Assembly: GCA_022813625.1 (NCBI GenBank)
Contig: JAKLMB010000005.1
Span: 1,364,001 to 1,428,000 of the forward strand
Origin: Aaosphaeria pasadenensis
Lineage: Eukaryota; Ascomycota; Dothideomycetes; Pleosporales
Length of the DNA stretch: 64,000 nucleotides
Direction of reading: 5' to 3'
The notes beneath the pieces are model-generated. The model was not told the DNA's origin, made no database searches, and worked only from the letters and a program-made list of their open reading frames with translations. Shown piece by piece: positions 46,573 to 57,529 of this stretch; the first letter of the stretch is position 1, and every line of letters starts with the position of its first letter. Made by a program: the position numbers and the translations under genes.

Positions 46573-48250
46573 ATGGCAGCTTTTACATCCGAATTCGATG
46601 AGCAAGTAGAGGAGTTGATGAAGGAATTCCATGTCCCAGGTATCTCCATCGCCATTGTGAAGAAAGAAGACATCCAAGCAAAGGTCAGTATGTATCCGCA
46701 ACGTCCACCCTGCCATTGCGCATTCATTATCGAAGAACGCGAAAGCTGATTCAGTCCAGGGCTATGGCTACGCAAAATTGTCGAGCGACGACAAAGTGAC
46801 AGCAGACACGCTGTTCGACTGCGCCAGCACATCCAAGTCCTTCACAGCATCGGCCGTCGCATTGCTCGTCCAGGACGACGAAAAGTTCCCAGACGTCCAT
46901 TGGGACACTCCTGTTTCGAAGCTTCTGCCAGATGACTTCGTGTTGGCGGATCCGATGTACACCGAGCATGTCACCATCGAGGACATCCTCAGCCATCGTA
47001 GTGGCATGCCACGGTAATTGAAAGCACCCAATTGTAAAGCCAACAAACTGATATCGTCGGGAAGCCACGACGAGTCGTATTTTAGCTACCGCGGTGCGAA
47101 TCCCGACACGCCCAAATCCATCACAAGAAACCTGCGCAATCTCCCTCTATCCAGGCCACTGCGGGTAGAGCACCAATACTGCAACATAATGTACACAGCC
47201 GCAAGCTACCTAGTCGAAACCCTGAGCGGACAGCCGTACGCCGAATTCCTCAAGACCCGATTCTGGGAGCCGCTAGGCATGACCAACACCTTCCACGACA
47301 TCTGCGAAGTGCAAGCCGGCAACGCGACGGACCGCCTCGCGCAAGCGTACACTTGGGTCAAGAAGAAAGAAACCTACAAGCCGGTCCCGATGTTCAACCA
47401 GCCCGAGGGGACGGGCGCCGGATGTATTTTCAGCTGCGCGAACGACTACGCGAAGTGGATCCAGACGATGATCAAGCGCGGCGGTCCGCTGTCCGAGGAG
47501 TCGCACACGGAGTTGCGGAGGCCGCGTAGTATACCGCTCGAGGACGAGGACGATGACGTTCCGTTCTTGAGTCCGGCGTTGTATGCGATGGGATGGTCCA
47601 CGGAGTCGTATCGAGGCATTCCTGTCGTCGCGCACGACGGCTCGGTCCCGGGGTTCAGCAGTGTGATGCGGTTTCTGCCGAAGCAGGAGTGGGGGATCGT
47701 GGTGTTTGGAAACTCGAATCATGCTTGGAAGGTCGCGGAGACGGTGTTCAAGCGCTTGATGGATGAGCTCCTCCGGATCCCTGTTGATGATAGAGTCGAT
47801 TGGGCGAAATATTATCGCGACCTGACGAAGAAATGGGCGGCAGAGGCGGAGGAAGAGAAAGAAAGCAATCCCTACAAGACTGTTCCAGATCCAAAACTTC
47901 CTTTAAGTGTGCCCGTCGAGGCTCTCGTGGGCAAGTACTGGCATCCGGGATACAAAGAGATCATCCTTCGGGTCGCGGACGGAAAACTGCGTACTGATTG
48001 CTTCGATCGATGTACCCCTTTCGTGATCGGATTCGAGCATTTCTCTGGGACTCTCTTCATTGCCGAACTGGTTGATCTTGACGAGGACGATTGCAAGACG
48101 CCGGAGACAGTGTTCGAGGCGTATTCAGATTATGCCAGAAAGCAAAAGTCGGAGTTCAAGATCGATTCAAGCGGAAAGGTGGAGTCGGTGGGTATTGAGT
48201 TTGGCGATGATAAGGATCCGATGATTTGGTTCAAGAAGGTTGAATCATGA
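46573..48250 (+). CDS. Beta-lactamase-fold serine hydrolase (class C / esterase-like)
   Basis: Member of the serine beta-lactamase/penicillin-binding-protein fold; in fungi these are usually esterases or acyltransferases, not antibiotic resistance enzymes. Three exons (46573-46683, 46760-47013, 47065-48250) give 516 residues. The SxxK motif is Ser60-Thr-Ser-Lys63 (DCASTSKSFTA), and the YxN motif is Tyr160-Cys-Asn162 (HQYCNIMY). HRSGMPRHD spans intron 2, as in the family (the Arg codon is split). The HDGSVPGFSS segment probably supplies the third active-site motif. About 110 C-terminal residues beyond the catalytic domain resemble the beta-barrel add-on of fungal relatives (VEALVGKYWHPGYKEIILRV). 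No signal peptide, so cytosolic. Intron 1 uses a GTCAGT donor and intron 2 ends GGGAAG. Confidence 0.9.
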
Positions 48251-49269
48251 GCCTAACAGAAGGGAGTACTGAGTATTTTGCGGTAGTAAGTACTGCTGCC
48301 AGACTATACAGTTGGAGAAATATTACGGACTCCCAGCCATTTGGTTGTTGTGATCCATGAGTACATGCGTTTGTGATGTACGAGTGACAGCGTCGAACAG
48401 TACTGTACGCGCAGGTATTTGAGAGGTTGATTAAGATCCAACTGTTTTGGTCAATATTCCAGAGTGGACAGTGGGAAACCTGTAGAAACATCAGGATCAT
48501 GTTTCTATGTCGACAGTAGAGTAAATGCAGATCAGACGCAGACCTGAAACGGTAGGCATTGGCAAATGGATTCTCTTCACGATCTTATCAGAAAAGTGTA
48601 TCCAATATCAACGGTTTAGCACTATTAGAAGTCCGCGTTCATCTCTCCAAACTCGTATTGAACAACATATTGCATTAAAACATGCGAAGACCTCGTGTCG
48701 GTCAGTTCTAGAAAGCCCTCGGAAGGAACTCACTATTAGACCTACTAGCAGTGCAAATTAGGTTATCATGTACCGTCTCGATATCTTCTTGGTCGGATCG
48801 CACCCATAGGTCTCTCACACTAATCATATTCGTGAACTCCCAGACCACTCAAATGTTAACGAGGATGCTTATTTTGACCTTGGTGGGCAGTCCCCAACCC
48901 TAGCCCCTTCCCATCTTTTGCTTAAGGGAGGTACGCACCAAGTATGGGGAAACATGTCGCTAAAGCCTATATACATCACTACAGACAGATACACAAGGTA
49001 AAATCGTTCCCAACACACTTAGGACGACAAGATACGATGACCAGGTGAGCTGCTGAGTGTACGCTGCGGGCGACCAATAGGCAATCATGCCCACTTTTCA
49101 CTTCTACCTTTCTGCCTTCACCTGTGCTCCGTTTCCTAGAGGCTACAGCCTCAACGGGCAACACAACAACAAACCTCAGCTCTAACTCATGCAATTCTAG
49201 CATAGCGTAACATTATTAAAACAATATTGCCCGCTCCCGCAAGTCAACTGATGCGCACGCATTACAGCC
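48251..49269. other. Intergenic, 1 kb
   Basis: Between the beta-lactamase-like and F-box genes, both plus strand. Nothing beyond short non-descript frames. Confidence 0.5.
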
Positions 49270-50520
49270 ATGATCTTCAAAGGTTCCAAAATTGCGAACC
49301 CGGCTCCGATGAGGACACTGGACGCACTGCCCGATGAACTCTTGCTTCTGATAGCCAGTCATCTCGATGTACCCTCCCTACTTTGTTTGTGTCTTGTGTC
49401 GAAAAAATGCTCTCCTGCTGCGCGCGAGACTCTTTACTATTCCGTCAATCTTTACGCCACAGAATTCCACCGACGAGACGATTCGCCCATTCAACTCTTC
49501 TTCCGGTCCATGTTCACATCAAGCAAGCTGGCCGGTCTTATACACAAGTTGGACTTCATGTTCAATGCCAAAGACGAGCAAGGATATATGCTCCGGGTGG
49601 GCCACGCCCTGACACTTCTGCCTCGGCTGCGGAATTTGAGCCTCAATATTCTCGATGTAAATTGCGATGAACCGGACCTCATCATTAGAACTGGCCTGAG
49701 TTTTGGAGGAGATGCTATCTGCCCTAATTTCTGGGGCAGGGACCAGCTTGAAGTTCTGAAAATCCCTCTACCGTGTTCCAGGCTTCTGCAATATCACTCC
49801 GAGTCTCTACGCCGCTTGGATCTGATACACCTCGAACCACACCCCCGATTTGATTGGGATGTTTTCACCGACGCGAAGATCCCACTTCCCAACCTACAAT
49901 ACTTTGGGCAAGATTACAATTTCTGGAGGGGGTTCAAGCCCGAAGCAAGCGACGTACGCCGCTTTATGGGCCGCTTATTCACGTATTTCACTTGCGGTAA
50001 TCTTCAGTATCTGGACATCACTTCATTATGGGGCGATGATTTTCCAGCGAACATGCTACTACAGATAATATTGGATTGCGCGAAACGACCGTGGCCATAT
50101 CTGAAAAGGCTCCGGATACGATATGAGAAACTGGATTTCAAGGACTCGACAACCATTAAAATAGACACAGGTGCCGAGCCAGACGACCCCGATAGTCTAT
50201 TCCTATCACAGCAAACCTGGTGCCCCGTAGTTATCTCCAATGTCAGCAATGATCATGCATGGGGACTGGTCCATACCTACCGAGCCAAAATTCGAGAAAT
50301 GAAGCTCGTTCGACATCCCGAGGACGTCTTGAACTGGATGAGGCGCATGTATGCGATAATCGACGATTGTGAATGCCTGGAGTCAATCCAGATCACAGTG
50401 ATCTTTTTGAGTGAAGATCGGATTATCATGTTTCCCGAAGAATTATCCTCCCTACGAGCGGCATTCCGCAAGAACGGTGTACGCGTCGTCATTGATTTCA
50501 AGGTTAGTATTCCAAGCTAG
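49270..50520 (+). CDS. F-box domain protein
   Basis: Probable substrate adaptor of an SCF ubiquitin ligase. The F-box is at about residues 17-60: LDALPDELLLLIASHLDVPSLLCLCLVSKKCSPAARETLYYSVNLY, with the usual LPDELL start. The remaining 350 residues hold leucine-spaced segments (LTLLPRLRNLSLNILDV, LRRLDLIHLEPHP, LQYLDITSLWGDD) suggestive of degenerate leucine-rich repeats. As written the frame is one exon of 416 residues. A GTTAGT donor at 50503, a GCTAACT branch site and AG acceptors at 50566 or 50573 suggest a final intron, which would replace the last five residues by a short tail ending near 50596 or 50615. Target unknown. Confidence 0.82.
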   Translation: MIFKGSKIANPAPMRTLDALPDELLLLIASHLDVPSLLCLCLVSKKCSPAARETLYYSVNLYATEFHRRDDSPIQLFFRSMFTSSKLAGLIHKLDFMFNAKDEQGYMLRVGHALTLLPRLRNLSLNILDVNCDEPDLIIRTGLSFGGDAICPNFWGRDQLEVLKIPLPCSRLLQYHSESLRRLDLIHLEPHPRFDWDVFTDAKIPLPNLQYFGQDYNFWRGFKPEASDVRRFMGRLFTYFTCGNLQYLDITSLWGDDFPANMLLQIILDCAKRPWPYLKRLRIRYEKLDFKDSTTIKIDTGAEPDDPDSLFLSQQTWCPVVISNVSNDHAWGLVHTYRAKIREMKLVRHPEDVLNWMRRMYAIIDDCECLESIQITVIFLSEDRIIMFPEELSSLRAAFRKNGVRVVIDFKVSIPS

Positions 50521-51242
50521 CCAATGAACAAGACTCAAAACCTAAGTGCTAACTAAAACTCTCAAGGTCTTAGGAGAAACCTTTCACGATTACTAACACG
50601 ATATTCATCGGCTAAAGTGCTACCTCTGGGGGAGCGAAGGAAGAGATTGTGCAGAAATGAACAAAATGATGAGCTGCACATACAGAAAGGGTAATTTGGC
50701 TGCCTGGAAAAAGCGGGTCCAGTCCTATACCGCTATGACAAGGCTATCAATCGACACAATATCTCTTGTAATGCATCAACCTCCAAGAATAGGGCAAAAG
50801 GAAGTATGCTATTCAACGAATATTCAAGCCTTAGGACGTAACTATAGTGGTCAAGTTCCGATAGCAATGCAAGGTTAAAATGATGTTACTACTTACCTAG
50901 CTACCTAAGGTAGTTATGGGACTTCCCCTTCAATTGCTTGGGATAGGCTACAGTGCTGTGTCCTCTACTAGCAACCCCGCCAAGCATCGCATGGCCTTCT
51001 TAAAGAGGCTAGCCCTTCCTCTTTAGTCAGTGAATCTTGATGCATCCGGAGTAGATGCGCATCAGACCATTTGGAAAGATCGCGGCCCGAGATGCAAGAT
51101 CCGATCTAAGTTACTGAAAGGGGTAACTCAACGGGGAGGTATTTGAGGATGTATCATCCACATTCAAGTTCGTAGTATCGTCGAGAACAAAGAATAGACC
51201 CAAGCAGTGCGGATAAAACTCACTTGAATTACTCTTTTGACC
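50521..51242. other. Intergenic: promoter of the CYP51-like gene
   Basis: About 720 bases. The start is probably 3' UTR or a last exon of the F-box gene. Nothing else beyond a CTACCTAAGGTAG inverted motif near 50901-50914. Confidence 0.5.
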
Positions 51243-52847
51243 ATGGGTGCCGTTCTATCTGTGTTGTACTCTACAATTGGAGCTGTACTGTTCATTGTAT
51301 TGGTCAACTTGTTCAGTCAAAAATTCCTCCGCAAGGCCAATGAACCCCCTGTGGTCTTCCACTGGATACCCTTCGTTGGTAACGCAATCGCCTATGGGAT
51401 GGACCCGCTCGGATTCCTGACTTCATGCCGAGAAAAGGTAAGTTACATTCTGTGTACATAGTTGAAATCCGCCTAGTATAGACATCTCGACAATTCCTGG
51501 TTGCTAACGATTGTCAATTAGCACGGCGACCTCTTCACGTTCATCCTGTTCGGTCGTCGTCTCACCGTGTACCTGGGTCTTACTGGGAACGACTTCATCC
51601 TCAATGGACGACACACGCATCTCAATGCCGAAGAGATATACTCGCCCCTCACCACACCCGTGTTTGGCTCCGACGTCGTGTACGACTGCCCCAATTCAAA
51701 GCTCATCGAGCAGAAGAAATTCATCAAGTACGGCCTCACTCAAACCGCACTCGAATCCCACGTCCCTCTTATCGAGAAGGAGGTCCTCGACTACATCAAG
51801 AGCGCAGAAGAGTGGAAGGGCGATAAAGGGGAAGTCGAAATCTGTTCTGCCATGGCTGAGATCACAATCTTCACGGCTGGGAGAGCATTACAAGGGGCGG
51901 AAGTTAGAAGGAAGTTGAAAAGGGAATTTGCAGACTTGTACCATGACTTGGATATGGGTTTCAGACCGATCAATTTCTTGATGCCTTGGGCGCCACTTCC
52001 GCAGAATCGTAGGAGGGATGCTGCGCATGCGAAGATGCGGGCGATTTATGAAGGGATCATACAAAAGAGAAGGCTATCGAAAACGGGGGGTGCGGAAGAG
52101 GAGACCGATATGATTGCAAACTTGATGCAATCGAGTTATAAGAACGGAAAACCGGTGCCGGACAAAGAAATCGCGCACATCATGATCACCCTCCTCATGG
52201 CCGGTCAACATTCGAGTTCCAGTGCTAGCTCTTGGATCATGTTGAGGCTGGCGAGCCAGCCAGAGGTGGTGGAACAATTGTACCTTGAACAAGTCAAGAA
52301 TCTCAGCAAAGACGGCGAACTGCCTCCCCTTCAGTACTCAGACCTGGATAAGATGCCTTTGCTCCAAGGCGTCATAAAGGAGACACTTCGGGTCCACTCC
52401 TCTATCACCTCTATCATGCGCAAAGTAACAAAACCAATCAACGTCCCAGGAACCGAGTATGTCATTGGCACTGACAAGGTTATGCTTGCATCTCCCGTCG
52501 TCACCGCTCTCAGTGACGAGTACTTCGGCAATGCTGCGACTTGGGATCCTTCGCGGTGGGAATCACAAACTGATATTGACGCCGCTGACGAGATAGTGGA
52601 CTATGGCTATGGCGCCACATCGAAGGGCACAAAAAGTCCATACCTGCCTTTTGGAGCAGGGCGGCATCGTTGCATCGGCGAGAAATTTGCGTATGTCAAT
52701 CTTGGTGTAATTGTTGCGACATTGGTTCGCAACTACAAATTCTCAACGGTCGACGGTTCTCGTACAGTACCTAAGACTGACTACACCTCCCTTTTTGCAC
52801 GGCCTCAACAGCCTGCTCGAATAAGTTGGGAACGCAGAGCACTCTGA
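51243..52847 (+). CDS. cyp51A: Sterol 14-alpha-demethylase, CYP51A-like P450
   Basis: Removes the 14-alpha-methyl group of lanosterol or eburicol in ergosterol synthesis; ER-bound P450 and target of azoles. Two exons (51243-51437 and 51522-52847) give 506 residues. An N-terminal membrane helix lies at about 5-25. FTFILFGRRLTVYLG opens the catalytic part. The substrate-site segment TTPVFGSDVVYDCPNSKL carries Tyr119, equivalent to the azole-relevant Tyr of CYP51. The I-helix motif is MAGQHSSSSAS, ExxR is KETLRVHSS, and the haem loop FGAGRHRCIG has ligand Cys449. The wording of conserved stretches is closer to the A than the B paralogue of filamentous ascomycetes, an inference made without alignment. 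Most such fungi carry two or more CYP51 genes, so this may not be the housekeeping copy. The start ATG at 51243 is preceded by a non-ATG open codon. Confidence 0.93.
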
Positions 52848-54414
52848 ACTAGGACAGCAGATGTACACTGCAGATTGGATATGACGCACTTGGTATCTGG
52901 CCAGCATCTTAGTTACGGAGATCCTCGGACCTTGAGAAAAAACAATTTTGATAGATATGTCAGCAGATATCTATATATATGCACTACTGATTTTGTAATT
53001 AGTAAGTGTCCTGTTTGGATGCAGCTGATCATGACTATCAATGCGAACGCTCCTGCGCGTCTGGATGCTGACCAGGCTTAGCGAAAGATATGGTTAATAC
53101 TCATCAGACAGTAGTACAGACTTCGCGATCAGTAAACGTACAAAATCTTGGTTCTGACCGTTCATCTATTGTCCGAAATACAATGCAATCGCAATGCAAG
53201 CCATCATGTACCGTAATTTACTGCAAGAACGAATTGCTTCCAACATAAACAGTCCAAAGCTTCCCTTGAAGTTCCCTAGAAGGGCAATGATAAAAAGTAA
53301 TTACTTTGCTGACCATACTTGCACACATTGAAGATTGAATTCACACGTCAGCTTTGTATCACGAGATCTCCTTGGCTTCTACATGCTGACTCCTGCAAAT
53401 CATATCGTGTTATGTGCTTTTAACCGTACGGAGTACACAGGGCCTGGATAAAATGCACCGATAAAACTGGCTACTAAAGGATCCTTCCAAGTTGATAGAA
53501 ATGCTTCATCTAGCTCTTGCAAATAGGAATCTAAGGATACGCAGAAGAAATTAACAGAGCTTTATTTAGGTTGTAGTGGAACAACGAAAATTTATTCTAC
53601 CTTCCAATAGAGAATATCAGAGCATGATCTGAGAGACTGAACTTATGCACAGTATCCACAACAAGGTTCGCTATGTAAATGCAATACTTCTAAATGATCA
53701 GTTTTCATCAATGAACGTAGACTTTTCTGGCTTTTTAGTTCGTAAAACGTCGGACATCCCATATTCAGAGCGCCTCTACACAATATCATAGTTACAAGCA
53801 AAAGGTCTATTAAGTGCCGAGGCATCCATGGACAACCTGTGATAGATGACCCTTGGGGCAAGGGCCTTTCTCCACTCATAGGGAGAGACAACCAACACAA
53901 ACAACCTCCCTGGAATTTCAATCTTGAAAATCATTACTGTATCTGTTCGTATAGACCACCAAAGCCTGTAGACTATGTTAGCGGTCTGCGAATCCACGAT
54001 TGCGATTTCTTAAGACACAACGGCACTACAGGGATTCTCCCCTGTCATGCTAGGGCTGTGGACCGGGGGAATAATAAAATGGGTCAGAAAACGGCACGCT
54101 TGTGTGTTTCTCGCCAATGGACCGATGTGAGATATGGGATCTGCATGTATACAACGGGCGTAATTCTTAATGGCAGTTTCATAATAGGCAACGACCAATC
54201 CCTCAAGATTTAACTAGAGCACCTAACCTCATGAAGATCTTCTCCGCGGTGGAGTCTTTGCCCCTCATCGGCTCTATGGATCAGTGTTAAAACCAATAAA
54301 GATTTAGGTATTGGTCTTCCCGGGCACAGACTTGAATTCTTCAGATAACTTTTCGAGTTTGGGCGTGAAAACTTCATCTCACATATCGAGATTGCCAGGC
54401 CCTGAATAGAGGTC
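52848..54414. other. Intergenic, 1.6 kb, AT-rich
   Basis: Between the two P450 genes. Frames at 53643-54213 on both strands are short and featureless. No repeat or RNA gene recognised. Confidence 0.5.
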
Positions 54415-56138
54415 ATGGCTGTCCAAAGCCTCGTGTATCCTAATTTGTTTGTGTTAGGATTCTCGGTGGTAATTGCTTATGTACTGGGTACAGCAATTTA
54501 CAGACTCTATTTCCATCCTTTAGCCAGGTATCCGGGGCCATTCTGGGCAAGGCTGAGCAGCATTCCGTCCTGGTGGCATACGAAGAACCAAGATCGTCAT
54601 CTCTGGCTATTGAGCTTACAGCAAAAGTACGGTAGGTGTCTGGATTCACCTCTTCATGCGATATCATTAGAGCTCACTGTTTCTCGTAGGTAACGAGTTC
54701 CGCCATCGACCCGACGGTGTCTGCATCAATACACCAAGCGCCTACAAACACATCTTTGGACCTAAAGGCAATGTCAAGAAGAGCGAATACTACCAGGTCT
54801 GGCCGCGTACCGTTGATACATTGAACACCTGGAACTGTACCGCGATTTCCGTACATGCTCGGAAACGAAGAGTTCTCAACTACGCTTTCTCAGAGGCTGC
54901 ACTGCGCGAAGCAGAAGTCTTCATCCACAGCAATGTCAATCGATGGTTGGATTTGCTTGGGCAGCAGAGGAAGCCAAAAGATGATTGTACAGCCCCGCTG
55001 AATATGGCTGACAATGTGACCTATCTTGTTTTCGATATTCTCGGCGATCTTTGTTTTGGAAAATCGTTCGATATGAAGGAGCCTGATAGTGAACTGCGAC
55101 ATGTGCCGGAGATCATGATACAATTCATGGAAATACTGAATCCGGTAAGAGTTGCATTCATAAGAACGTAGGTCATCGCGAGTAATTAACATATGGTAGA
55201 TGGCATGGTCTCCGTGGGCATCGATCTGGGTCTGGCTAAAACCGCGCGGACTGGACAATCTACTTGCGGCATACTCGCCACCCGCCGTCAAGAATTGGGA
55301 GACATTTGTCGAGGACTGCCTGGAAAAAAGAACGCAAAAGCAGAAAGAAATAGAAGAAAATCCCGAAACCACAACAGAAGTCCGCAAAGACTTTTTTCAC
55401 TGGCTTTTCAAGGCGGTCGATCCCGAAACTGGGGAGCGCGGTTATTCCTTATCAGAGTTGTATGCTGAGTGCGAACTTCTGACCATTGCGGGATCAGATA
55501 CAACCGCTATTGTCATTTCAGCAATGTTCTTCTATCTTGCTCGCAACCCTGAAGTTCAGGCAAGATTAGCCAAAGAGATCAAGGGCACATTTTCGACCTA
55601 CGACGACATCAAATCTGGCAGCACATTGCAATCATGTGATTATCTTACTGCGATCCTCTACGAATGCCTACGCATGGCGCCCCCAGTGAGTGCCGAACCG
55701 AGCAGAGAGGTCCTCAGAGGAGGAACTACCGTCGATGGTAAATACTTCCCTGAAGGCTCGCTGGTCAGCACCGCCCTCTGGGCGATGCAATACAACGAGA
55801 GATACTATCCCGATCCCTTGAAATTCCAACCAGGGCGATGGATTGTCGGCGAAGAAGGCTCCACAGCAGAGAGTGTTGCTCTGGCCGAAAGCGCTTTCTG
55901 CGCTTTTTCGACAGGGTCCCGTGGGTGTGTTGGAAAGAATATGGCTTGGTTGGAGATGAGGATTGTGCTGGCTAAGACAATTTGGAGGTACGAGATCGTC
56001 CAAGATCCTACTAATGATTTGGGAGGCGGTGATCCGAAGGGGAGGCCTGGACGACAGGTCAAGGATCAATACCAGACCTACGAAATCTTTGTGTCGAACC
56101 GCAAAGGACCTATGGTGCTTCTCAAGGACCGGGTGTAA
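54415..56138 (+). CDS. Microsomal cytochrome P450 (E-class, benzoate 4-monooxygenase-like)
   Basis: Haem monooxygenase anchored in the ER. Three exons (54415-54631, 54690-55144, 55200-56138) give 536 residues. The N-terminal anchor is LFVLGFSVVIAYVLGTAIY, followed by the hinge FHPLARYPGPFWARLSSIP, common to fungal tailoring P450s. The I-helix motif is TIAGSDTTAIV, ExxR is YECLRMAPP, the PERF-like segment is LKFQPGRWI, and the haem loop is FSTGSRGCVGKN with ligand Cys467. The FHPLxxYPGP hinge and Cys loop resemble benzoate 4-monooxygenase and secondary-metabolism P450s. Substrate unknown. It follows the CYP51-like gene on the same strand with 1.6 kb between, so separate transcription is likely. 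Intron 1 splits a Gly codon. Confidence 0.93.
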
Positions 56139-56618
56139 GAACTTAGTGATGTTACCTGGCTAGTATTTCTATCGTGCATCGGAATTGGTCCGACGCGCGG
56201 AATTCGGAGCATAGTGGATCTAGCAAGGAGCCTTTGTATTAGGTATTGTGAGATGAATTGGTCCCATGAGAGAGGCATACGCTTGACGATCTGACCATGA
56301 AGCGATGAATCCTAGGTTTCATTATGCACTCATCAACAATGCTACTTTTATGAGTGAAGCTGAAATTAGTGCTCAATTCTTGTGCTGGCGTGACTAGTTG
56401 CACTTAGCTATCTTCCTAGAATCTGATCAATCGCACGCCCTTCCGGGCGGCCTAAAGCGGCATAATGAGTCACCCGTCCACGACGACTTCAGATAGTGCA
56501 GATAGTTCGAGAAACGAAGAGAAACTCAGTACCAAACAATCGACAATTCAAAAAACCCCCAGGTTCCCCATCCCCAGCTCCATCCATTGCCAATTCTTCC
56601 CCTCGCCATTACGAGACC
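56139..56618. other. Short intergenic/leader region upstream of the GNAT gene
   Basis: About 480 bases. From 56465 an ATG-started frame runs toward the GNAT gene in a different phase; see the finding on a possible frameshift at the A6C5 run. Otherwise nothing. Confidence 0.45.
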
Positions 56619-57251
56619 ATGGATCCCAATTTCCATATCGCGACATCTCGGCTAAATCTGTCGTATTTTCAACCTGACCTTGACGAGCACTGCGACTTCT
56701 TCCTGGCCCTTAGGAATTCCCCAGAGGTCGCCAAAGCCAATGAGGGAGTTTCGGACGCATTTCATAGCCGCGATCTAGCTCGGAACAACATTATCTCCAA
56801 CCTTGAAGGACAAGCTGAAACCGGCTTTGGGCGCTACATTGTTAGTCTTAAACCGTCTGCAGGCGATGGCAACGGAGAATTCGCATCGGAGTCACCTCAG
56901 GATCGAAAGTACATTGGCACAGTTTCCCTCAAATTGAGAAAGCACCCCAGCGGGCCCACGGTGCCGGATGTGGGCTTTTCACTATCTCGACCGTACTGGG
57001 GAAACGGATATGCTACTGAAGCGGCGTCCGGGTTACTTGATTACTTCGCGAAAGAGAAGGGCGTGACTCAGGTTTCTGGGATCTGCAATCCTGATAATGA
57101 ACAATCAAAGGCAATGTTCCGGAGGTTAGGATTCACTGATAGGGGTGTCAGAAGTCTGAAGGGGTTGGGAGAAGGAACAAGTGACCATGTGGTTAGAGGG
57201 CAGGTTTGGACGAGAGGAGTTACTGGAGATCTGAGCGAGTACCGATTGTAG
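56619..57251 (+). CDS. GNAT-family N-acetyltransferase
   Basis: Acetyl-CoA-dependent transferase of the RimJ/RimL-like branch. One exon of 210 residues starting MDPNFHIATSRLNLSYF, the normal beginning of the fold (strand ATSRLNL). The acetyl-CoA region is present: DVGFSLSRPYWGNGYATEAASGLLDYF, with RPYWGNGYATEA as the pyrophosphate-binding loop, then GICNPDNEQSKAMFRRLGF, the C-terminal helix and strand with the usual N-x-x-S segment. Substrate unknown; these enzymes acetylate proteins, amines or small molecules. The frame is open upstream of this ATG to about 56496 with PPGSPSPAPS-type residues but has no other ATG, so an N-terminal extension is possible only through an intron or frameshift. 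Confidence 0.88.
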   Translation: MDPNFHIATSRLNLSYFQPDLDEHCDFFLALRNSPEVAKANEGVSDAFHSRDLARNNIISNLEGQAETGFGRYIVSLKPSAGDGNGEFASESPQDRKYIGTVSLKLRKHPSGPTVPDVGFSLSRPYWGNGYATEAASGLLDYFAKEKGVTQVSGICNPDNEQSKAMFRRLGFTDRGVRSLKGLGEGTSDHVVRGQVWTRGVTGDLSEYRL

Positions 57252-57529
57252 AATAACCTTATACTTCTATAGAAATTATAATCAAGACAATCTGATTGCG
57301 CTGGTTGGCCATCGAACTCTCTCCAAATCACAGGTATGTGAACGTAGGAAACGATCAAAATATTATGGGGTCATTTTGTGGATGAACTATAAGATTATGT
57401 AATTACTGGTCTATGATCGAGTTATGCTCTCTTGAAGAAGGTAAGGAAATACAGGTCGTGAAACGCTGGAAATGCAGCACAGTGAATGCAACACGCATGG
57501 TTGAGGCAAGGTTACTTGTTGCCTTCGAC

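Noticed and set aside
4156..50914. Recurrent palindrome ACCTAGGT / CCTAGG in intergenic DNA
   Set aside because: I counted three exact ACCTAGGT sites and roughly seven to eight CCTAGG sites. Chance alone predicts about one and sixteen in 64 kb, so there is no convincing enrichment.
51148..51160. ATCATCCACAT upstream of the CYP51-like gene as a sterol regulatory element
   Set aside because: It resembles the SrbA-type consensus only with a missing base, and I cannot test binding or conservation.
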